This document shows positions 31,946 to 38,963 of a DNA stretch of 45,257 nucleotides, piece by piece. The notes under the pieces were generated by a model. That model worked only from the letters and a program-made list of their open reading frames with translations, did no database searches and had not been told where the DNA came from. The position numbers and the translations under genes are program-made. The stretch covers positions 1 through 45,257 of the forward strand of contig JAFZWY010000018.1 in NCBI GenBank assembly GCA_017617125.1, written 5' to 3'. Source of the DNA: Bacteroidales bacterium. Its GTDB lineage: Bacteria; Bacteroidota; Bacteroidia; Bacteroidales; ML635J-15. Each line of letters opens with the position of its first letter. The first letter of the stretch is position 1.

Positions 31946-33604
31946 GTGACTGAATTTTTGCAAGGCATATTTCTGTATGATGAGAATTCTCCGCTGATTT
32001 TCACGAAGATGTTTTTCTGGATATTCTTCGCGGTGGTTCTTTTTGGATACTCGTTTATTTGCAACCGACCTAAGATGAGGTCGCTGTACTTGTTCCTTGC
32101 AAGTTTGTTCTTCTACTATAAGTCGAGCGGATTTTTCTTTATCCTGCTGGTAGTGAACATAATAATAAACTATTTCATAGGTAATGCAATCCATAGGTCG
32201 GAGAAAGAAGGCAAACGAAAGACATATCTGATAATCAGCGTTTTTGTCAATCTGTTTATACTTTCGTATTTCAAGTACACATTTTTCTTCGTTGATGCCT
32301 TCAACTCGATGTTCGGCACTCAGCTGGTAGCGACAAACTACCTTGCGGGACTGTCGAATATGCTGGTTGGAACGCAGTTCAACCTGTCGGAAATATTCCT
32401 GCCGGTGGGAATTTCGTTCTACACCTTCCAGACAATGTCGTACACCATTGACATTTACCGCCGTAAGCTTGAGCCGGTGAAAAACATCATCGACTTCGGT
32501 TTTTATGTGTCGTTTTTCCCACAGTTGGTGGCAGGACCTATTGTCCGTGCATCGGAGTTTGTGCCGCAGATTTACCAGAAATATTCGCTCACACGCTACG
32601 AGTTCGGCATGGCGGTGTTTATGATACTCAAAGGCTTGGTAAAGAAGATTATGATTGGCGACTATATTGCCGTAAACTTTATCGACCGCGTATTCACCAA
32701 CCCCGACATGTACACTGGCTTTGAGTCGCTGATGGCCATGTTCGGTTATTCGCTGCAGCTGTACTGCGACTTCTCGGGTTACACCGACATTGCCATAGGT
32801 GTTGCTTTGTTGATGGGATTCCGGTTGAGCAAGAACTTCAATTCGCCGTACAAGTCGAAAAACTGCTCCGAATTCTGGACACGCTGGCACATTTCGTTGT
32901 CGTCGTGGCTCAAGGATTACCTTTATATTCCACTCGGAGGAAACCGCAAGGCGACAATAGGCACTTACCTTAATTTCGGTTTCATTCTAGTGGTAATTAT
33001 GCTTATGGCATCGAGTTGGATAGTAACAGTTGCAATACTGGTATTTGCACTTGTGCTCTTCCTGCTTATAAGGTTTGTTCCGTCGGTGGCAGACGGCATA
33101 AAGTCGAATATCAACCGATTGATAACTATGCTTCTCGGTGGTATGTGGCACGGCTCGAGCTGGAATTTCCTAGTGTGGGGCGGACTTAATGGTGTAGGCT
33201 TGATTTTCGACAAGTACTGGCAGAAAATTAGCCCGTTTACAAAGTTCAACGGTGGATTTGTGAATTTTATCAGGGTGCTCAACACCTTCCTTTTCATAAC
33301 GGTGACCTGGGTGTTTTTCCGTTCGCAGGACTTCGACAGTGCAATTGCAATGTTCAAGAATGTGTTCACCAATTTCCATTTCGAGTATGTTCCTGCAGTG
33401 GTTGCCGCCTACTACAAAGTTTTCCTTCTGATGGCTTTAGGCTATCTGACGCATTGGTTTAGCGGAAGGTTAAAGGACAAGTGGCGCGACAAGTTTATTG
33501 ATATGCCGCATTGGGTGCATGCTGTAGTGGTTTTGCTGGTAGTTTTTGTGGTATATCAGTCGATATGCTCTGATATGCAAGCGTTTATTTATTTCCAATT
33601 CTAA
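31946..33604 (+). CDS. MBOAT family O-acyltransferase (AlgI-like)
   Basis: 552-aa polytopic protein that should move an acyl group, usually acetyl, across the membrane onto an extracellular sugar polymer. It has WTRWHISLSSWLKDYLYIPLGGNRK and the catalytic-histidine motif LLGGMWHGSSWNF (H402). A hydrophobic stretch of about 45 residues lies between these two motifs. The start is GTG at 31946, supported by the promoter; the N-terminal FLYDENSPLIFTKMFFWIFF looks conserved for Bacteroidales relatives. No DltD/AlgJ-type partner is in the window, so the acceptor is unknown. Confidence 0.9.
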   Translation: MTEFLQGIFLYDENSPLIFTKMFFWIFFAVVLFGYSFICNRPKMRSLYLFLASLFFYYKSSGFFFILLVVNIIINYFIGNAIHRSEKEGKRKTYLIISVFVNLFILSYFKYTFFFVDAFNSMFGTQLVATNYLAGLSNMLVGTQFNLSEIFLPVGISFYTFQTMSYTIDIYRRKLEPVKNIIDFGFYVSFFPQLVAGPIVRASEFVPQIYQKYSLTRYEFGMAVFMILKGLVKKIMIGDYIAVNFIDRVFTNPDMYTGFESLMAMFGYSLQLYCDFSGYTDIAIGVALLMGFRLSKNFNSPYKSKNCSEFWTRWHISLSSWLKDYLYIPLGGNRKATIGTYLNFGFILVVIMLMASSWIVTVAILVFALVLFLLIRFVPSVADGIKSNINRLITMLLGGMWHGSSWNFLVWGGLNGVGLIFDKYWQKISPFTKFNGGFVNFIRVLNTFLFITVTWVFFRSQDFDSAIAMFKNVFTNFHFEYVPAVVAAYYKVFLLMALGYLTHWFSGRLKDKWRDKFIDMPHWVHAVVVLLVVFVVYQSICSDMQAFIYFQF

Positions 33605-33714
33605 GGCCAACAGGCTGACAGGCTAAAAGGCTAACTGTCGAGCAGAAGACCTGTCCAACAGAAGACCAGTCAGTCTGTTAGACTGCAAGACTGTGAGCCT
33701 GTTAGACTGCTAGC
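33605..33714. repeat. CTGTTAGCC-type repeat between convergent genes
   Basis: The left half repeats AGGCTGACAGGCTAAAAGGC and the right half reads GAGCCTGTTAGACTGCTAGCC-like words, so the element is an imperfect inverted repeat. It lies between the convergent MBOAT and map genes and may act as a terminator. Related words occur at 20262-20341. Confidence 0.65.
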
Positions 33715-34551
33715 CTAATAAGTCAATATTTCGTTTCCTGTTTCGGTGATTAGGATTTGGTGCTCCCACTGTGCCGAAGGCTTAAGGTCCTTGGTTACCA
33801 CCGTCCAGTCGTTGTCCTCGATGTAGATTTCCTTCTTGCCCATGTTTATCATAGGTTCTATAGTGAAAGTCATACCGGGGATGATAAGTTCTTCGGTGCC
33901 ACGTTTGCCGTAGTGAAGAACCTCGGGAGGTTCGTGGAATTTTACGCCGCAGCCGTGTCCGCAAAGTTCACGTACAACAGAATAGCCGTTCTTTTCGGCG
34001 TGTTCCTGTATTGCTGCGCCTACATCGCCAAGACGTGCCCAAGGTTGAGCAGTGGCTATTCCTATTTCGAGGCATTCCTTTGTGACTTTGACAAGTCGTT
34101 TGCATTCTTCGCTAACCTCGCCAATCATGAACATTCGCGATGCGTCGGAGAAATAGCGGTTGTATATTGTTGATACGTCAACATTCACAATGTCGCCGTT
34201 GCGAAGGATTTCTTTTTTGCTCGGTATGCCGTGGCATACGATTTCGTTGCGCGAAACGCAGCAGCTTTTTGGGAAACCCTCGTAGTGGAGTGGAGCAGGG
34301 ATTGCACCGTGCGAGGTTGTGAAGTCGTAAACCATATCGTCGATGTCCTGGGTTGAAATACCCTCGCGAATATTTTCCGACAAGTAGTCAAGCAACGCGG
34401 TGTTTATCTTTGCGCTTTCGCGTATGCCTGCAATTTGTTCTTCGCTACGAATTATTCTTAGTGGCGGAATCTTGTATCCCTTTGCACGGTATTCCTTTAT
34501 TTTTTCCCGCAGTTCAATCGGAAGAAGCGGAGCGTATTCCTTTTTTGACAT
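33715..34551 (-). CDS. map: Methionine aminopeptidase type I
   Basis: 278-aa dimetal enzyme that removes the initiator methionine. Ligands are visible in order: NVDVSTIYNRYFSDASRMF (two Asp), CGHGCG (His), FTIEPM (Glu) and QWEHQIL (Glu). A roughly 40-residue N-terminal extension (KKEYAPLLPIELREKIKEYRAKGYKIPP) precedes the catalytic fold; it lacks cysteines, so it is not the zinc-finger extension. Unlike in many bacteria it is not in the ribosomal-protein operon. It converges with MBOAT across a repeat. Confidence 0.96.
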   Translation of the reverse strand: MSKKEYAPLLPIELREKIKEYRAKGYKIPPLRIIRSEEQIAGIRESAKINTALLDYLSENIREGISTQDIDDMVYDFTTSHGAIPAPLHYEGFPKSCCVSRNEIVCHGIPSKKEILRNGDIVNVDVSTIYNRYFSDASRMFMIGEVSEECKRLVKVTKECLEIGIATAQPWARLGDVGAAIQEHAEKNGYSVVRELCGHGCGVKFHEPPEVLHYGKRGTEELIIPGMTFTIEPMINMGKKEIYIEDNDWTVVTKDLKPSAQWEHQILITETGNEILTY

Positions 34552-34646
34552 CGTTTTGAAAATTTTTGCAAAAATACAATTTTATTTACGATTTTGGATT
34601 TACGATTTACGATTTTCCCTCTACGCAGTCATGCTGTTCCCGAATT

Positions 34647-34668
34647 GTCATGCTGAACTTGTTTCAGC
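34647..34668 (+). repeat. Dispersed repeat, copy 1
   Basis: GTCATGCTGAACTTGTTTCA (plus GC) is repeated exactly at 34773-34794. Between the copies lies a related palindrome ATCCCGAAACAAGTTCGGGA(T), whose core ACAAGTT is the complement of AACTTGT in the repeat. Confidence 0.75.
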
Positions 34669-34772
34669 GTCTGTTACTCTATTAGCACTCTATTCTTTAT
34701 GTCTTGCACTCCCTTTTAAGATCCCGAAACAAGTTCGGGATGACAAAAAAGGAGCGCAGTTTCTTTTCCCTC

Positions 34773-34794
34773 GTCATGCTGAACTTGTTTCAGC
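34773..34794 (+). repeat. Dispersed repeat, copy 2
   Basis: Exact 22-bp copy of 34647-34668, followed by a similar TGTTA/TCTGT tail. Such repeats are widespread in intergenic DNA of this phylum as far as I recall. Confidence 0.75.
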
Positions 34795-34940
34795 ATCTGT
34801 TATGCATATCCCTTTAACTTTCCCTAAAATCAGGTTCTTTAATTATATTATAGGTGTAAAATCCATGCATTTCCATTTGTTGCAGAGTGTTTTTCGCATG
34901 TTTGATATTTTTTTTGCCATAAATAATATGAGTGAAAAAT

Positions 34941-34956
34941 TATTTTTGTAATTTTG
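34941..34956 (+). promoter_or_regulatory. Two adjoining -7 boxes before the YebC-family gene
   Basis: TATTTTTG (34941-34948) is followed directly by TAATTTTG (34949-34956). Both match TAnnTTTG. No -33 element at the proper distance stands out, so I cannot say which is used. Confidence 0.5.
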
Positions 34957-35001
34957 TACCTCAATTCTAGAATTAGAAGTTTAACATAAATATATATTTA
35001 T

Positions 35002-35751
35002 ATGTCAGGACATAATAAATGGTCAACGATTAAGAGAAAGAAGGGCGCATTGGACGCTAAGAGATCGAAAATCTTCTCAAAGTTAGCAAAGGAAATAACA
35101 ATAGCAGTAAAGGAAGGTGGAGGAACCGATCCTAACTATAACGCAAAATTGAGGCTTGCAGTCCAGAATGCAAAGGGTGTTAACATGCCTAAGGACAATA
35201 TCGAAAGAGCTATCAAGAAAGGTGATCAGGATGGTGCAAACTTCATGGAAATCACTTTCGAAGGATACGCAGCTCATGGTATCGCTCTTTTCGTTGAATG
35301 CTTGTCGGACAACAACAACAGAACCGTTTCGTCGGTACGCGCAGCTTTCAACAAGTTCAATGGTACTCTCGGAACTAACGGCTCTTTGAGCTTCTTGTTC
35401 GAACGCAAGGGTGTTTTCGAGATTCCAATGTCGGATTCTATCAGCATGGACGATTTCGAACTTGAAATTATTGACGCTGGTGCAGAAGACATCGAAATGG
35501 ATGAAGAAACTATCACCGTTACCTGCTCGTTCGAAGATTTCGGCAATGTAAACAAGAAGTTGGAAGAAATGAATATTGTTCCTACTTGCGCCGAACTCAG
35601 AAGAATCCCGAACGATACAAAGGTTATCTCTCCTGAAGACGCTAAGGGTGTATTGAAGCTTATCGATGTTCTCGAAGACGACGACGATGTTGTAAATGTA
35701 TTCCACAATATGGAAATGACTGACGAAATCGTCGCTGCAATGGAAGAATAA
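35002..35751 (+). CDS. YebC/PmpR family regulator or translation factor
   Basis: 249-aa protein of the YebC family: SGHNKWSTIKRKKGALDAKR at the N-terminus, GVNMPKDNIERAIKKG, and YAAHGIALFVECLSDNNNRT in the second domain. Members act as DNA-binding regulators (PmpR) or help ribosomes past proline runs. Sequence alone does not separate these roles. Length is normal. It is a single-gene transcript with a terminator at 35773. Confidence 0.94.
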   Translation: MSGHNKWSTIKRKKGALDAKRSKIFSKLAKEITIAVKEGGGTDPNYNAKLRLAVQNAKGVNMPKDNIERAIKKGDQDGANFMEITFEGYAAHGIALFVECLSDNNNRTVSSVRAAFNKFNGTLGTNGSLSFLFERKGVFEIPMSDSISMDDFELEIIDAGAEDIEMDEETITVTCSFEDFGNVNKKLEEMNIVPTCAELRRIPNDTKVISPEDAKGVLKLIDVLEDDDDVVNVFHNMEMTDEIVAAMEE

Positions 35752-35772
35752 CATTCAAAATTATGAAAATAT

Positions 35773-35806
35773 GGAGGTCGGAAATTAATTTTTCGACCTT
35801 TTTTTT
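35773..35806 (+). terminator. Intrinsic terminator of the YebC-family gene
   Basis: Stem AGGTCG/CGACCT, extended by AAA/TTT with a one-base bulge, followed by a T run. It lies about 22 bp after the stop. Confidence 0.8.
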
Positions 35807-35913
35807 GTGTATTTTGTTATAAATTCGATTTGTGCTAATATGTTTATTATAAACGATTTAGTGCTAAAATTAGTTCATAATGCAATATTTTTTGAAAAAA
35901 AATCAAAAAACAT

Positions 35914-35944
35914 TTTGTCATGTCGTATTGATGCACTATTTTTG
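35914..35944 (+). promoter_or_regulatory. Promoter of tRNA-Glu (TTTG - 19 - TATTTTTG)
   Basis: TTTG at 35914-35917 and TATTTTTG at 35937-35944 are 19 nt apart, a consensus match. The mature tRNA begins 24 nt after the box. Confidence 0.75.
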
Positions 35945-35968
35945 CAGTCCCAAAACGATGGGAATTTT

Positions 35969-36040
35969 GGTCCGATCGTCTAATGGTTAGGACGTCAGAT
36001 TTTCATTCTGGTAATCGGGGTTCGATTCCCCGCCGGACTG
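35969..36040 (+). tRNA. tRNA-Glu (anticodon TTC)
   Basis: 72-nt cloverleaf. The acceptor GGTCCGA pairs with CCGGACT (G1-U72 as usual for tRNA-Glu here; A7-C66 is a mismatch). The D arm is GTCT...GGAC, the anticodon loop is TTTTCAT with anticodon TTC, and the T arm is CGGGG-TTCGATT-CCCCG. The discriminator is G and CCA is not encoded. A terminator hairpin follows within a few bases. Confidence 0.95.
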
Positions 36041-36042
36041 CG

Positions 36043-36072
36043 AAAGCCGCTGATTCAGTGGCTTTTTCGTTT
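36043..36072 (+). terminator. Intrinsic terminator after tRNA-Glu
   Basis: AAAGCC-G-CTG-ATT-CAG-T-GGCTTT forms a stem with one internal mismatch pair, followed by TTTCGTTTTTT. Confidence 0.8.
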
Positions 36073-36158
36073 TTTATAACGATTGCGATTCGTTGTTTGC
36101 AACGGGCTATGCTAAAAGGTTTTATGGTTTTTAACAATATGTATTTGAAAAAGTAAAC

Positions 36159-36188
36159 TTGCAGTCCCGTCATTTTTGCTTATCTTTG
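36159..36188 (+). promoter_or_regulatory. Promoter of the M23/LysM gene
   Basis: TTG at 36159-36161 and TATCTTTG at 36181-36188 are 19 nt apart. The ATG follows only 4 nt after the box, so the transcript would be leaderless or nearly so. Confidence 0.6.
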
Positions 36189-36192
36189 TGGC

Positions 36193-37098
36193 ATGAATAA
36201 ATGTTTGTTTTTGTTTTTATTGTTTCTATCCGCCGAAATCTTTGCACAAGACATGGCTAAGGTTTCGGTGGATACTTTATCCACTTCCGACAAGTATTTG
36301 AAAATTGTGATATTTAGCGACAGGACTTGGGACTCGCTTGTATTGCCAAAACCAAAGCACGTAAATTCAGAACTGTACGATATCGATTGGGTTACAACCG
36401 ACCACAATGCACATAGGAATTTCGATATTACAACACTTCCCGATACAATAGTTTTGCCGTTGATTGAGGATTCTACCGATTTTAGCATGCCCCGTCAGGG
36501 CTTTGTTTTCTCGAAGTACGGCTGGCGTCACGGGCGCGCACATACAGGTTGCGACATTCCGTTGAATATAGGCGATCCGGTGTATTCGACTTTCGAGGGC
36601 AAGGTTAGATATACGGGTTATTGCGGCGGCTACGGAAACCTTATCGTTGTGCGCCATCCCAACGGACTTGAAACCTACTACGGACACCTGTCGAAGATAC
36701 TTGTGCGCGAAAACGAGACTGTTGATGTTGGTGAAGTTATTGGACTTGGCGGTAGTACAGGACGAAGCACTGGTCCGCACCTGCATTTCGAAACCAGGTA
36801 CAAAGGTTTCCCATTCGATCCGGAGACAATCGTCAACTGGAAGGATTCTACCCTGAGATGCGATACGCTTGTGTTGCCACGCAATAAGCTTAACTCTACG
36901 TCGAGATATTCGTCGTCATCGTCGTCGGCAACTACTGTTGAGACTGGCGAAGGCACGTATCATGTCATCCGTCAGGGCGATACTTTGAGTGCGCTTGCGC
37001 GTCGATATGGCACATCGGTAAGCAAAATTTGTTCGCTCAACAACAATCTTACACCGAATACTGTTCTGCAACTGGGACGTAAAGTGCGTGTGAAATAG
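36193..37098 (+). CDS. M23 metallopeptidase with C-terminal LysM domain
   Basis: 301 aa with a Sec signal peptide (about 1-19, ending IFAQ). The M23 LytM-type domain (about 100-215) has intact zinc ligands: HTGCD (H117, D121) and HLH (H196, H198), with catalytic-site GHLS around H165. A Ser-rich linker (SRYSSSSSSATT) leads to one LysM domain (about 255-301, HVIRQGDTLSALARRYG) for peptidoglycan binding. It should cut peptide cross-links in the periplasm during growth or division. The start ATG gives a proper signal peptide even though it is very close to the -7 box. Confidence 0.93.
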   Translation: MNKCLFLFLLFLSAEIFAQDMAKVSVDTLSTSDKYLKIVIFSDRTWDSLVLPKPKHVNSELYDIDWVTTDHNAHRNFDITTLPDTIVLPLIEDSTDFSMPRQGFVFSKYGWRHGRAHTGCDIPLNIGDPVYSTFEGKVRYTGYCGGYGNLIVVRHPNGLETYYGHLSKILVRENETVDVGEVIGLGGSTGRSTGPHLHFETRYKGFPFDPETIVNWKDSTLRCDTLVLPRNKLNSTSRYSSSSSSATTVETGEGTYHVIRQGDTLSALARRYGTSVSKICSLNNNLTPNTVLQLGRKVRVK

Positions 37099-37155
37099 AG
37101 AGTTACGGACAGAAATATTGGCTAAGGAAAATATTAGAATATTTTTAAACATAAT

Positions 37156-37186
37156 TTTGTGGATTAAAAAAAATGTAGTACCTTTG
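37156..37186 (+). promoter_or_regulatory. Promoter of rpmE (TTTG - 19 - TACCTTTG)
   Basis: TTTG at 37156-37159 and TACCTTTG at 37179-37186, spacing 19 nt. This leaves a leader of roughly 35 nt before the ATG at 37228. Confidence 0.75.
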
Positions 37187-37227
37187 CCGTCCAAAAATTA
37201 GTAAGAATAATTAAAAAGTAAAATACA

Positions 37228-37500
37228 ATGAAAAAGGGAATACATCCTGATAAGTATCGTTTAGTGGCTTTCAAGGACATGTCGAATGAAAACGTTTTCA
37301 TTACCAAGTCAACCGCTAACACAAAAGAAACCATAGTTGTTGATGGTGTTGAGTATCCTTTGTACAAGCTTGAAATCTCGAACACATCTCACCCGTTCTA
37401 CACTGGTAAGATTAAGCTTGTTGATACCGCAGGTCGTGTCGATAAGTTCCGCAACCGCTACCAGAAGCACTTGGAACAGCGTGCTGCTGCAAAGAAGTAG
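37228..37500 (+). CDS. rpmE2: Ribosomal protein bL31 type B
   Basis: 90-aa large-subunit protein. KKGIHPDKYRLVAFKDMSNE, ISNTSHPFYTGK and VDKFRNRYQKH match bL31. It lacks the four-cysteine zinc site of type A, so it is the zinc-independent (type B) form; Bacteroidota usually have only this version as far as I know. It is a single-gene transcript between its own promoter and a terminator. Confidence 0.96.
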   Translation: MKKGIHPDKYRLVAFKDMSNENVFITKSTANTKETIVVDGVEYPLYKLEISNTSHPFYTGKIKLVDTAGRVDKFRNRYQKHLEQRAAAKK

Positions 37501-37525
37501 TAGCGCTTCTGCAAAAATACAGGAT

Positions 37526-37554
37526 AGGGAATCCCCAATGGGCTTTCCCTTTTC
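37526..37554 (+). terminator. Intrinsic terminator of rpmE
   Basis: AGGGAA/TTCCCT outer stem with inner CCC/GGG pairs, followed by TTTTC and a T-rich tail. Confidence 0.7.
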
Positions 37555-37586
37555 TTGTTTGTATATGGTGATTAAATTTTAAATAT

Positions 37587-38258
37587 ATGAAGAATTGTTT
37601 TTATTTAATTGTTTTGTTGGTTTTTACTATGGTATCGTGCAACAATAACAAAACCGAAGTTGTTGATGAGGGCAGCAAGTGTGAACAGAAGTGTTCGGAA
37701 TCAAAGAATCAGGTAGTGGACTGCATTATGAGCCGTCGTAGTATTCGTGCGTACAAGCCGGAGCAGATCAAGGACGAGGAATTGCAGACTATCCTCGAAT
37801 GCGGTATCAACGCACCGAGCGCACGCAATTCACAACCTTGGGAAGTTCGCGTTATCCGCGACAAGGAAGCTATCGACAACCTCAACAAGGAGGTAATTGC
37901 CGATATGATTGAGAAGCGTCCTGAAGCAAAGGAACGTTTTGCCGATGAGAATGCAAGTGTTTTCTTCCATGCACCTACTTTGCTTGTAGTTGCATACGAC
38001 ACAACCCAGTACTGGGGACAGAGCGACTGCGGAATGCTCGTACAGAACATTTTGCTTGCTGCTGAATCGATGAACATTGGTTCGTGCGCAGTTGGCTGCT
38101 GCCGCGACTATATCAACTCGCCGAAGGGTGCCAACTTTGTAAAGTCGCTCAACCTTCCCGAAAACTATTTGGTTTACCTTACCGTAACCCTCGGCTACAA
38201 GGACGAAAATCCCGATGCCAAGCCACGCGACGACAAGAAGGTTGCGTATATGGAATAA
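37587..38258 (+). CDS. Nitroreductase-family lipoprotein
   Basis: 223 aa. A lipobox (TMVS-C18) makes this a lipid-anchored export, followed by a Cys/Lys-rich linker. The nitroreductase domain starts at SRRSIRAYKPEQI and includes the FMN-binding NAPSARNSQPW segment and GSCAVGC. Most nitroreductases are cytoplasmic FMN enzymes that use NAD(P)H; an exported lipoprotein form needs another electron source or cofactor loading route. Substrate unknown. Stand-alone gene ending in the terminator at 38286. Confidence 0.88.
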   Translation: MKNCFYLIVLLVFTMVSCNNNKTEVVDEGSKCEQKCSESKNQVVDCIMSRRSIRAYKPEQIKDEELQTILECGINAPSARNSQPWEVRVIRDKEAIDNLNKEVIADMIEKRPEAKERFADENASVFFHAPTLLVVAYDTTQYWGQSDCGMLVQNILLAAESMNIGSCAVGCCRDYINSPKGANFVKSLNLPENYLVYLTVTLGYKDENPDAKPRDDKKVAYME

Positions 38259-38285
38259 TTGAGATTTTGTTATCAGAAAAATAAA

Positions 38286-38309
38286 GAGGCTTCGAAAGAA
38301 GCCTTTTTT
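38286..38309 (+). terminator. Intrinsic terminator of the nitroreductase gene
   Basis: AGGCTTC-GAAA-GAAGCCT stem followed by TTTTTG. It lies about 28 bp after the stop. Confidence 0.85.
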
Positions 38310-38358
38310 GTTTACTTAACCATCGCAAAGCATTGCGATGCTACAATCCGGAATCTTA

Positions 38359-38823
38359 CTAGAACATCTTTCCGAATAACTCCAGCATTTGGTTGTAAAT
38401 TTTCGAGTCGGCAAGAAATTCCTGTTCGGTGAGGCTGAAATTCTGGATTATGCGTTCGGCAAGGTAGCATACGCCGCCGACAATAAGAGTGCCTTTGATT
38501 CCGCCGAAAACGAAACCTGCCAGTTTGTTGAGCCAATTTAACTTTATTGCGTTGGCGAATTTGTCTAGAGCCTTCGACAGCAGTATTACTAATATTATTA
38601 CACCTAGGAAGATTATGGTGAAACTTATGACCTCGAGGTATTTTGGGTCGAACCATCCTTTTTCGAGTATCCAGTTCGACAGCCATCCCGAGAAGTTTAC
38701 GGCAATAAACAGACCTACAAGCACTGCTGCTATTCCGGCGGCTTCCTTTATAAGTCCGCATATAAGACCTTTAATAGCGAAGAACACTATTATTATGATG
38801 ATGATAATGTCGGCAGCACTCAT
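38359..38823 (-). CDS. CvpA family membrane protein
   Basis: 154 aa with four predicted membrane helices (about 4-20, 28-47, 63-85 and 103-122). The start SAADIIIIIIIVFFAIKGLICGLIKE and the glycine-rich AGFVFGGIKGTLIVGG fit CvpA, named for colicin V production in E. coli. The true role is unclear, with links to envelope integrity. It reads the same way as uvrC but 140 bp downstream of it. Confidence 0.88.
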   Translation of the reverse strand: MSAADIIIIIIIVFFAIKGLICGLIKEAAGIAAVLVGLFIAVNFSGWLSNWILEKGWFDPKYLEVISFTIIFLGVIILVILLSKALDKFANAIKLNWLNKLAGFVFGGIKGTLIVGGVCYLAERIIQNFSLTEQEFLADSKIYNQMLELFGKMF

Positions 38824-38963
38824 ATCCGAAAATTTTTCGCCAAGATAAAGAGAAACTGCAGGTCTGGATTCTTGAAAATTGGATTTTTCTCAACAATGGG
38901 CTTTTGATAAAGGAGAAATGACGAATGGATGCAAATCTTTGCGTCTATACATTTTTGAATTAT

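Larger units (their letters stand above)
34552..35001. other. 450-bp intergenic region packed with dispersed repeats
   Basis: It holds copies of ATTTACGATTTT (34585-34615), two copies of a GTCATGCTGAAC-type repeat, and the palindrome ATCCCGAA-N5-TTCGGGAT at 34721-34741. The YebC-gene promoter candidates sit at the right end. I see no convincing gene; a long open frame across it runs antisense to map and through the repeats. Confidence 0.65.

Noticed and set aside
31910..32890. 326-codon minus-strand frame antisense to the MBOAT gene
   Set aside because: Rich in His/Gln/Arg/Val as expected of a shadow of a membrane-protein gene; no motif, and it crosses the MBOAT promoter.
33605..33714. CRISPR-like repeated words
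   Set aside because: Words overlap, vary in length and have no constant spacers, and no cas genes are present.
34400..34951. 183-codon frame running from antisense of map into the intergenic repeats
   Set aside because: Its translation follows dispersed repeats (LVSASV repeated), not a protein family.
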